NCBI GenBank assembly: GCA_016200125.1
Contig: JACQFK010000319.1
Coordinates: forward strand, 1-8,625
Direction: 5' to 3'
Source: Planctomycetota bacterium
Lineage (GTDB): Bacteria; Planctomycetota; MHYJ01; JACPRB01
DNA: 8,625 nucleotides
A program made the translations under genes and the position numbers. Positions 1 to 5,644 of this stretch are shown here, piece by piece. The notes below the pieces were generated by a model, which searched no databases, was not told the origin of the DNA, and saw nothing but the letters and a program-made list of their open reading frames with translations. How positions within the stretch are numbered: position 1 is the first letter of the stretch; each line of letters opens with the position of its first letter.

Positions 1-1611
1 GAGCTGACGTCCAAGACCCCCTGGCAGCGCTTCCAGATCTTCGTCGCGGGCGCCATGATGAACCTCATCATTGCGTTTCCGATCGCCATCCTCGCCTACG
101 TGGTGGGGAAGGTCGAGGTGCCGAACGAGATCGGCCGCCCCGGCCTGGCCGAGGCGAAGGCGGGCATCCAGCCGGGCGACGTCATCCTCGAGGTCGGCGG
201 CCGCAAGATCGACAGCCTCGAGAAGCTCCGCATCGAGATGATCCGCCGTCCGAACGGGACGATCGTCCCGGTCAAGCTGAAGCGGGGCTCCGGGGTCATG
301 GAGGTCATGGTCGAGACCTCCCGTTCCAGCCACCACGATTCCCAGCCGCCGACCCTGATGCTCGCGGCGCCGGTGGCGGGATCACCGCTGTACCAGAAGG
401 AGGTCCGGGAGAAGGACGAGATCGTCAAGGTCGGCGACAAGCGGGTGTTCTCCCACCTGGAGGCCGACGCGCTGCTCAAGGAGGCGATCGACAGGGACGT
501 GACGGTCACCCTGCGTCGGCGGGATCCGACCTTCGAGAACGACGATAAGCTCCGCGAGGTGACGGTCAAACTCCCCAGGAAGACCTGGTACCTGATTCCC
601 GCGGACGAGAATCTCTGCCAGGCGCGCATCGCGAAGGTCCACGACAACACCGCGTCGGCGGGCATCCTGAAGAAAGGCGATCTCGTCACCCAGATCGGGG
701 ACAAGAAGATCAACTCCTGGCCGGAGCTGAAGGCGGCGGTCGAGGTCGCGGCGGGGGTTCCCCTCGCCATCACCGTCCAGCGGGACGACGAGACCCGGAC
801 CTTCACGATCACGCCCCAGAAGGGGGAGGGCGGCCGGGGCCTCCTCGGCGTGGAGCTCGATCCGAAGCTGTCCAACATCTTCGCGGTCGTGAAGCCCGAC
901 TCCTATTTCGCGAGGATGGGGCTGCAGACCGGGGACAAGCTGGTGAAGATCGCCGACTTCTCGGGCGACGTGACGCTGGAGGGCCTGCCCAAGCAGAAGG
1001 TGCCGGCCATCGTCGCCGTGCGCGAGGACGCGCCCAAGACCATCCCGATCGAGGTCGAGCGGGCCGGGCAGAGGGTCAAGCTCAACCTCGTGGCGGAGCC
1101 GAAGGACGAGGGGGATCTGGCCGCGGCGGGCTTCCCGACGCACGACGAGGGCTGGAGCCGGGGGGCGCTCAAGGCCGGCGGCTCGATGCCCTTCCGCCGC
1201 CGTCCCTTCGGGGACGCGGTGAAGGTGGGCCTGATCGAGCCCGTGGACATCACGGTCATGACGATCGACATCCTCCGGAAGGTGATGACGGGCGGCGAGT
1301 CGGCCTCGGGCTTCTCGGGCCCGATCGGGATCATGCAGGCGTCGTACGTGTTTGCCGAGCGGGCCTTCGGCAACTTCGTCTGGCTGCTCTGCCTGATCAC
1401 GGTGAACCTGGGCATCTTCAATCTGCTCCCGATCCCGATCCTGGACGGCGGCCACAACGTGCTGCTGCTGATCGAGGTGGTGCGCAAGTGGTTCGGCAAG
1501 CCGCCGCCCAGCGAGAAGTTCATCGCGGGCTTCCAGTACGTGGGCCTGGCCTTCATCCTCACGCTGTTCGTCTTTGTCACGTTCAACGACATCACCCGCC
1601 TCGTCAAATGA
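1..1611 (+). CDS. rseP: RseP-like site-2 intramembrane zinc metalloprotease (M50), 5' end missing
   Basis: The reading frame is open to the left edge, so the N-terminus with the HExxH zinc site lies outside the window; 536 residues are visible, numbered here from base 1. The start reads LTSKTPWQRFQIFVAGAMMN, matching the K..QR..I..AGP..N segment that follows the first helix in M50B proteases. Between the membrane halves are four PDZ-like segments, at about residues 40-106, 116-192, 207-274 and 280-367; E. coli RseP has two. The C-terminal half has SGPIG (439-443), the NLGIFNLLPIPILDGG segment with zinc-ligand Asp482, and a last helix ending NDITRLV, all typical of RseP. The family cuts transmembrane segments after a first extracytoplasmic cleavage, usually of anti-sigma factors, in the inner membrane. 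An ATG at base 55 exists but would remove conserved sequence, so it is not the start. The family call is firm; the substrate is unknown. Confidence 0.9.
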   Translation, partial: ELTSKTPWQRFQIFVAGAMMNLIIAFPIAILAYVVGKVEVPNEIGRPGLAEAKAGIQPGDVILEVGGRKIDSLEKLRIEMIRRPNGTIVPVKLKRGSGVMEVMVETSRSSHHDSQPPTLMLAAPVAGSPLYQKEVREKDEIVKVGDKRVFSHLEADALLKEAIDRDVTVTLRRRDPTFENDDKLREVTVKLPRKTWYLIPADENLCQARIAKVHDNTASAGILKKGDLVTQIGDKKINSWPELKAAVEVAAGVPLAITVQRDDETRTFTITPQKGEGGRGLLGVELDPKLSNIFAVVKPDSYFARMGLQTGDKLVKIADFSGDVTLEGLPKQKVPAIVAVREDAPKTIPIEVERAGQRVKLNLVAEPKDEGDLAAAGFPTHDEGWSRGALKAGGSMPFRRRPFGDAVKVGLIEPVDITVMTIDILRKVMTGGESASGFSGPIGIMQASYVFAERAFGNFVWLLCLITVNLGIFNLLPIPILDGGHNVLLLIEVVRKWFGKPPPSEKFIAGFQYVGLAFILTLFVFVTFNDITRLVK

Positions 1612-1617
1612 TCCGCC

Positions 1618-1893
1618 GTGGATAACGAAGGCTGGGCGGACCTGGTCGGGAAGATCGTGGTGGTGGACACCGACTCCATGTTCGTCTTCCTCGGCACGCT
1701 CGCCCGGGTGGAGGACCACTTCCTGGTGATGACGGAGGTGGACGCTCACGACCGCCGCGAGAGCCCCTCGACGAAGGAGCAGTACATCATGGACACGAAG
1801 AAGTTCGGCGTGAAGCCCAACCGCAGGGAAGTGAAGGTGCGGAAGCAGTTGATCGTGAGCGTCTCGAAGCTGGACGACATCGTCGGCTACTGA
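1618..1893 (+). CDS. Small conserved-looking protein of unknown function (91 aa)
   Basis: GTG is the first possible start: this frame is the same as that of the upstream protease, whose TGA sits at 1609-1611, and the next in-frame ATG (1678) would delete the most patterned part. The 6-base gap and lack of a clear Shine-Dalgarno suggest reinitiation after the protease. There is no signal peptide or membrane segment, so it is probably cytoplasmic. The N-terminal half alternates hydrophobic residues as in beta strands and contains FLGTLARVEDHFLVM (residues 24-38), which loosely recalls the G-x-L..D..hhLhL pattern of Sm/LSm folds. The second half is basic and polar, with a KPNRREVKVRKQ stretch (residues 64-75) and a closing SVSKLDDIVGY. 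I recall similar short proteins from planctomycete genomes but cannot verify it. Function unknown; the coding call rests on codon bias and tight packing. Confidence 0.8.
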   Translation: MDNEGWADLVGKIVVVDTDSMFVFLGTLARVEDHFLVMTEVDAHDRRESPSTKEQYIMDTKKFGVKPNRREVKVRKQLIVSVSKLDDIVGY

Positions 1894-1897
1894 TGGG

Positions 1898-1925
1898 AAA
1901 TCCGAAAACCGGAATCCGAAATCCA
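1898..1925. repeat. Four tandem heptamers, consensus (A/G)AATCCG
   Basis: Reading directly, the units are AAATCCG (1898-1904), AAAACCG (1905-1911), GAATCCG (1912-1918) and AAATCCA (1919-1925). Each differs from AAATCCG by at most one base. The complementary strand reads as repeats of CGGATTT. The stretch is clearly more AT-rich than its surroundings and lies just after the stop of the small gene. Similar degenerate CGGATTT-like short repeats are, from memory, common between genes in planctomycete-like genomes, where they give spurious GFRISDF-type translations. It may be a dispersed repeat, a protein-binding site or a replication-slippage relic. Confidence 0.75.
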
Positions 1926-1947
1926 AACGTCGCGTCGCGCAAGCGCT

Positions 1948-1956
1948 GAGGCGGAG
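1948..1956 (+). promoter_or_regulatory. Ribosome binding site of the first prenyltransferase gene
   Basis: The purine-rich GAGGCGGAG lies just before the ATG at 1959. GAGG (1948-1951) is 7 bases from the start, a good distance; GGAG (1953-1956) is only 2 bases away and too close. It is the clearest Shine-Dalgarno in the window and supports the choice of 1959 as the first gene of the operon. Confidence 0.5.
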
Positions 1957-1958
1957 CC

Positions 1959-2036
1959 ATGGCCCGCCGCTTCGACCCCGTCGCCTACCTCAAGCTGTTC
2001 CGCTTTCCTCTGGTGTTCACCGCGATCGCCGACAGC
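1959..2036 (+). repeat. 5' block shared with the paralogous gene (copy 1 of 2)
   Basis: The first 78 bases (26 codons) match bases 2919-2996 at 71 of 78 positions. Of the 24 codons with the same amino acid, only 4 differ synonymously. Elsewhere the two genes are strongly diverged at silent sites. The block encodes the cytoplasmic start and entry into the first helix. Confidence 0.75.
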
Positions 2037-2915
2037 GCGGCCGGCTGCCTCATCACGGGACGGGGGGACTATTTCGAGAAGGCGGGGCTGCTGGCCGTGT
2101 CTTCCGCAGGGCTCTATTTCTTCGGCATGGCGCTGAACGACGTCGCTGACGTCGAGAAGGATAAGAGCGCGGCGCCGGGGCGCGTGCTGCCGTCGGGGCG
2201 GCTTTCGCTTCGGGCCGCGCGCTGGGCCATGGTCCTGGCACTGATCGCCTCGGGCTGCGCGGTGCTGGGTCTGGGCTATCAGTATCTGGTGCAGAGGCTC
2301 GTCGTGTGGGGGGCGACGGCGTTCTTCATCGTCGCCTACAATGTCTTCCTCAAATTCCCGCCCGTCATGGGATGTGTCCGGGTCTGCAACCTGCTCCTGG
2401 GCATCTCGGCTTCGTCGCCGCTGAACATGGACGGCGCGGCGGACTTCCGGATCATCGCCCTCGTGCTGGCGCCGACGCTCGTCTATGTCTCCTCGCTGAC
2501 GTATGTCTCGACGCTGGAAGACGTCGGAGCGGATCGTCGAAAGCTCGGCGTGGGCGCGGCGTTGATGGCGCTCGCGGCGCAGGCGGCGGCGATCGCGCTG
2601 TCCCTGTCCCTCTCCATCGACGGCCGTTCCGCGGCCACGGGCGCGCCGAACGTCCACAGCGTGGTGGGCGACCTTCTGGGCCGCTGGCAGGGGACCCTGT
2701 ACGCGAGCGTCCTGGCCGCCTGGATCCTGCGGCGCGCCTGGGGCGCGCGGGACAAGAAGGGCATCATGCTCTTCGTCCGCGACGGGGTAGGCGGCATCAT
2801 CCTGCTCGACGCAGCCCTGGTCGCGTCGCTCGACGGCTTCAACACGGCGCTCTGGGTGGCCTGGCTCGTGATCCCCGCCGCGATCTCCGTGGTGATCTTC
2901 AAGAGACTGGCCTGA
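1959..2915 (+). CDS. UbiA-family polytopic prenyltransferase, copy 1
   Basis: UbiA-superfamily enzymes sit in the inner membrane and transfer a polyprenyl chain from a diphosphate donor to an aromatic or other acceptor. This 318-residue protein has the family's usual length, many hydrophobic helices, and the first aspartate motif NDVADVEKD (residues 60-68, N-D-x-x-D-x-x-x-D) followed by the typical PGRVLPSGRLSL loop. The second motif is YVSTLEDVGAD (182-192), giving D188-x-x-x-D192. Both motifs normally bind Mg-diphosphate, so the enzyme looks intact. The style, with GMALND and PSGR, resembles EboC-like UbiA proteins more than menaquinone (MenA) or haem-O (CtaB) enzymes, but no other ebo genes are here. 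It begins at the ATG after GAGG and is followed 3 bases later by a paralogue. The substrate cannot be read from the sequence. Confidence 0.88.
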   Translation: MARRFDPVAYLKLFRFPLVFTAIADSAAGCLITGRGDYFEKAGLLAVSSAGLYFFGMALNDVADVEKDKSAAPGRVLPSGRLSLRAARWAMVLALIASGCAVLGLGYQYLVQRLVVWGATAFFIVAYNVFLKFPPVMGCVRVCNLLLGISASSPLNMDGAADFRIIALVLAPTLVYVSSLTYVSTLEDVGADRRKLGVGAALMALAAQAAAIALSLSLSIDGRSAATGAPNVHSVVGDLLGRWQGTLYASVLAAWILRRAWGARDKKGIMLFVRDGVGGIILLDAALVASLDGFNTALWVAWLVIPAAISVVIFKRLA

Positions 2916-2918
2916 ACG

Positions 2919-2996
2919 ATGGCCCGCCGCTTCGACGTCGTGGCCTGCCTCAAGCTGTTCCGCTTTCCTCTCGTCTTCACGGCGATCGCCGACAGC
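2919..2996 (+). repeat. 5' block shared with the paralogous gene (copy 2 of 2)
   Basis: This is the partner of the block at 1959-2036, differing at 7 of 78 bases. The similarity drops sharply after the shared GCGATCGCCGACAGCG, where the two coding sequences become visibly different. Confidence 0.75.
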
Positions 2997-3917
2997 GTGA
3001 CGGGATATCTGGTGAGTTTCTCCGGAAAGGAATTCAGGTTCGACGCCTGGATGACCCTCGGGTTGCTGGCGATCGCCTCCGGAGGGCTCTACGCGTTTGG
3101 AATGGCGCTGAACGACATCGCCGATCGGAAACGCGACCAGGAAGTCGCGCCGAACCGAGTGCTGCCTTCGGGCCGCCTTTCCCTGCGGGCTGCCCTCATC
3201 GCTTCCTTCGGAGTGCTGGCGGCGTCGGCCGCCGCGCTGTATTTCGCCGACTACGGGCACGGCTCGCGCCCGCAAAGGTTCGTGTTCTGGGGATTGGTCG
3301 TCGCCGGGATCGTCACCTACGATTGCCTGATCAAGCTGCCCCCGGTCATGGGACTCGTCCGGGCCTCCAATTTCCTCCTGGGGGTCGCTGCGGGAGGAGC
3401 GATCGCGATCGGGGCGCTGCCCGACTGGCACCTCGGAGGCCCGAGGTACTTCCAGGTCTGGCATCTGGTGCTGCTGGGGATACCGGAGTTCGTGTATGTG
3501 ACGGCCCTCACCTACGTGTCGACGCTTGAAGAAGGGAATCTCGATCGCCGACGCCTCTGGATCGGCGCCTCCCTGATGATGGCGGCGGCCCTGATGATGG
3601 CCTCCTGGATCCCTCTGGCGGGGGCGGCTTGGCGGTCCTTGAAATACGGGGACCCGGGATTGGAAGTCGGCCTCGTTAAACTCCCCTGGCTGGCTCTCTT
3701 CATCGCCACGTTTCTCATCCATTGGATCTTCAAGAGAACCTGGCAGGCCCGGGACCGGAAGGGCATCCTGCTGCTCGTGAGGGACGGGATCGGGGGGATC
3801 ATCCTTCTCAACGCGACGCTCCTGATGTCCCTGTGGATGGTCAAGGAGGGGCTCGCGGTCGCCGCCCTGCTGGTCCACGCCGCGTTGTCCGTGATGATCT
3901 TCAAGAAACTTGCCTGA
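2919..3917 (+). CDS. UbiA-family polytopic prenyltransferase, copy 2
   Basis: This 332-residue paralogue of the preceding gene starts with the nearly identical MARRFDVVACLKLFRFPL and ends with the same IFKKLA/IFKRLA-type tail, so the two arose by tandem duplication. The first aspartate motif is intact, NDIADRKRD (residues 65-73), and is followed by the PNRVLPSGRLSL loop. The second motif is YVSTLEEGNLD (199-209), where the first Asp of the D-x-x-x-D pair is Glu205 and the second is Asp209. Compared with copy 1 there are short insertions, notably before the second motif around ALPDWHLGGP. The ATG lies 3 bases after the upstream stop with only a weak AAGAGA purine run (2901-2906), so translation is probably coupled. 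It is likely an active inner-membrane prenyltransferase, but a changed or partner role is possible given the Glu. Substrate unknown. Confidence 0.87.
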   Translation: MARRFDVVACLKLFRFPLVFTAIADSVTGYLVSFSGKEFRFDAWMTLGLLAIASGGLYAFGMALNDIADRKRDQEVAPNRVLPSGRLSLRAALIASFGVLAASAAALYFADYGHGSRPQRFVFWGLVVAGIVTYDCLIKLPPVMGLVRASNFLLGVAAGGAIAIGALPDWHLGGPRYFQVWHLVLLGIPEFVYVTALTYVSTLEEGNLDRRRLWIGASLMMAAALMMASWIPLAGAAWRSLKYGDPGLEVGLVKLPWLALFIATFLIHWIFKRTWQARDRKGILLLVRDGIGGIILLNATLLMSLWMVKEGLAVAALLVHAALSVMIFKKLA

Positions 3918-4686
3918 GCTCACGATCCGCGTCTGCGGCGTCTCGATCCGCCTGACGGCGGAGGAGAGCCGCTTCATCGCCTCGGCCCGCCGCCGCTACG
4001 GGCCGTTCGCCTCCAGGGCTTCGCCCGACCTGTCACTCGATCTCTCTCTGACGAAAAAGAAGCTCCGGGGCTTCCGCGACGAGCCGCGCGTGGTGTGGGA
4101 CGGGCGGGCCGGTCGCATCGAGCGGCACGACCTGGCGCTCGACCTCGCGCCGGGCATCGGCCGCGCCACGATCGTCCGCGGGCTCTCGCCGCTGGATTCG
4201 CTTCTCCGCATCGCCCTCAGCTTCGAGCTCGTGAAGCGCGGCGGCTTCCTCTGCCATTCGGCCGCCGTCGACGGCTGGCTCTTCCCCGGCGTCTCGGGCG
4301 CGGGGAAGAGCACGCTGGGCCGCTCCGTCCCGAAGTCGCGGCTCCTCGCCGACGAGCTGGTCGGCGTCGTCGGCACGCGCCTCTGGGGCACGCCCTTCCG
4401 CGGGGACTTCCTTCCGGGCAGGAACCCGGCCTCGCGGCCGCTCGAGGCGATCCTGCTGCTCGACCGCAAGGGTCCCCGCGGCGTCCATCCCGTCTCCAAG
4501 GCCGCGGCCCTCATCCGGCTCCTCCAGTGCGCGCTCTATTTCGGCGACGACCCCAGGGGCGGGAAGGTCATTCTTTCGGCCGCCCGTCGCTGCGTGATGC
4601 GTGCGGAAACCTTCTCGCTCAGCTACGATGCCCGCAAGACGGCCTTCTCCGGTGTCGAATCCATGATCAAGAAAGAGCTCTCATGA
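3910..4686 (+). CDS. HPr-kinase-like P-loop protein (258 aa)
   Basis: The central part holds a Walker A motif GVSGAGKST (residues 127-135, Lys133), preceded by CHSAAVDGW with His116 and followed by LLADELVGV (Asp148-Glu149). This order, a CH.AAV strand, a SGAGKS loop and an L.DE/DD segment, is that of the HprK/PEP-carboxykinase-like fold of short HPr-kinase-like proteins. The HprK Walker A is usually GxSGxGKSE; here Thr replaces Glu. No HPr gene or PTS component is nearby, so HPr is unlikely to be the substrate. Start: the frame has a stop at 3895-3897, and TTG at 3910 is the first start codon, overlapping the upstream gene's end by 8 bases. The N-terminus VCGVSIRLTAEE fits the family's usual beginning. 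A soluble kinase or phosphotransferase of an unidentified small molecule or protein is the best reading; its target may be a neighbour's substrate, but this is inference. Confidence 0.75.
   Translation: MPELTIRVCGVSIRLTAEESRFIASARRRYGPFASRASPDLSLDLSLTKKKLRGFRDEPRVVWDGRAGRIERHDLALDLAPGIGRATIVRGLSPLDSLLRIALSFELVKRGGFLCHSAAVDGWLFPGVSGAGKSTLGRSVPKSRLLADELVGVVGTRLWGTPFRGDFLPGRNPASRPLEAILLLDRKGPRGVHPVSKAAALIRLLQCALYFGDDPRGGKVILSAARRCVMRAETFSLSYDARKTAFSGVESMIKKELS
4672..4677 (+). promoter_or_regulatory. Ribosome binding site of the asparaginase gene
   Basis: AAAGAG lies 5 bases before the ATG at 4683, inside the last codons of the kinase-like gene. Together with the ATGA stop/start overlap it decides the start of the asparaginase gene against the longer open frame. 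Confidence 0.4.
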
Positions 4687-5642
4687 AAGAACTCCTCTGC
4701 GAGTACCACCGCAACGGCGAGGTCGAATCGGTCCACCGCGTCTCCCTCATCGCCCTCGAGGCGGGGAAGGCGGCGCTGCTCCGCGGCGCCGTCGACCATC
4801 CCGTGTTCATGCGCTCCTGCGCCAAGCCCTTCCAGGGGCTGAGCGTGGTCGAGAGCGGCGCGGCCGACGCCTACGGCCTCTCGGCCGAAGAGGTCGCCGT
4901 GGTCTGCGGCTCGCATCCCGGCGAGCCCGAGCATGTGCGCGCGGCGTCGTCGATCCTGAAGAAGGCGAAGCTCGGCGTCGCGAACCTGCAGTGCGGCGCC
5001 CACCCGCCGAGCGGCTCCCGCGGTCTCCGCGAGCTGATCCGCTCGGGGAAGGAACCCACGGCGATCCACAACAACTGTTCGGGCAAGCACTCCGGCATGG
5101 TCGCCGCGGCGAAGTTCATGCGGGCTCCGCTCGACAGTTACCTGAAGCCCGGCCATCCGCTCCAGAAGGCCAACCTGCGCAACGTCGCCCGCTTCGCCGG
5201 GGTCAAGCCCGGGTCGATCGAGATCGGCATCGACGGCTGCAGCGCACCGACCTTCGGGCTCCCGCTCCGGGCCATGGCGCGGGCGATCGCGGCGTTCAGC
5301 TCGGAGCCCGGCACCCCCAAGCGGGTGCGCGACGCCATGATGGCCCATCCGGCGATGGTCGGCCGGCCCTGCGTGACCCTCATGTCGGCGGCGCCGCATC
5401 GGCTCCTGGCCAAGGGCGGCGCGGAAGGCGTCTACCTCTGCGGCTTCCCCGGGAAGTCCGCGGGCATCGCCCTCAAGGTCGAGGACGGCAACGCCCGCTC
5501 CTGGGTCCACGTCCTCCACGCCGTGGTCCGGAAGCTCGGGTGGCTGGACAAGGAGGATCTCTCCCGCCTCGCGAAAGCCGCCGATCCCGTCCTGAAAAAT
5601 CACGCGGGGCGGACCGTCGGCGGGATCCGCGTGGTTCTGTAG
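4683..5642 (+). CDS. Class 3 (Rhizobium etli-type) L-asparaginase-like amidohydrolase
   Basis: The 319-residue product matches the asparaginase II family (PF06089): ESVHR near the start, MRSCAKPFQ (43-51), SHPGEPEH (77-84), HNNCSGKH (129-136), DGCSAPTF (184-191) and AKGGAEGVY (243-251). R. etli ReAV uses Ser48, Lys51 and Ser80 for catalysis and binds zinc with Cys135, Lys138 and Cys189. Ser45, Lys48, Ser77, Cys132, Lys135 and Cys186 here match all six at a constant offset of three, so the active centre is complete. The family hydrolyses asparagine to aspartate and ammonia, though not every member has been tested. There is no signal peptide, so it should be cytoplasmic. The start ATG overlaps the upstream stop (ATGA, 4683-4686) and has AAAGAG five bases before it. 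The frame is open further upstream, but that part is antiparallel-free noise over the kinase gene in another frame and has no family similarity. Confidence 0.92.
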   Translation: MKELLCEYHRNGEVESVHRVSLIALEAGKAALLRGAVDHPVFMRSCAKPFQGLSVVESGAADAYGLSAEEVAVVCGSHPGEPEHVRAASSILKKAKLGVANLQCGAHPPSGSRGLRELIRSGKEPTAIHNNCSGKHSGMVAAAKFMRAPLDSYLKPGHPLQKANLRNVARFAGVKPGSIEIGIDGCSAPTFGLPLRAMARAIAAFSSEPGTPKRVRDAMMAHPAMVGRPCVTLMSAAPHRLLAKGGAEGVYLCGFPGKSAGIALKVEDGNARSWVHVLHAVVRKLGWLDKEDLSRLAKAADPVLKNHAGRTVGGIRVVL

Positions 5643-5644
5643 AC

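Larger units (their letters stand above)
1894..1958 (+). other. 65-base intergenic region, the only sizeable gap on the plus strand
   Basis: This gap separates the protease/small-protein pair from the five-gene prenyltransferase operon, so any promoter for that operon would be expected here or inside the upstream gene. It contains four tandem heptamers in its first half, a GC-rich TCGCGTCGCGC stretch, and a purine-rich ribosome binding site at the end. I see no convincing -35/-10 pair and no strong rho-independent terminator. Confidence 0.6.

Noticed and set aside
1901..1913. TCCG-AAAAC-CGGA hairpin in the 65-base gap
   Set aside because: The stem is only 4 bp and arises within the heptamer repeats; it is too weak for a terminator or riboswitch element.
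382..1926. 514-codon minus-strand open frame opposite the protease gene
   Set aside because: The product is a His/Asp/Arg/Leu-rich shadow of the protease; its first codons come from the intergenic heptamers (MDFGFRFSDF), a typical spurious start.
1887..3977. 696-codon open frame on the minus strand across both prenyltransferase genes
   Set aside because: Its translation is low-complexity, rich in Arg, Asp, Gln, Gly and His, with no domain pattern. It mirrors two clear membrane enzymes and is a product of GC-rich third codon positions.
4095..4682. N-terminal extension of the asparaginase frame
   Set aside because: It lies over the kinase-like gene in another frame, gives Arg/Pro/Ala-rich noise, and the family begins at the ATG at 4683, which has a ribosome binding site and an ATGA overlap.
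4991..5644. N-terminal extension of the serine hydrolase frame
   Set aside because: It overlaps the well-supported asparaginase gene and translates to Arg/Gly-rich noise. The ATG at 5645 begins a signal-like sequence and restores the family length.
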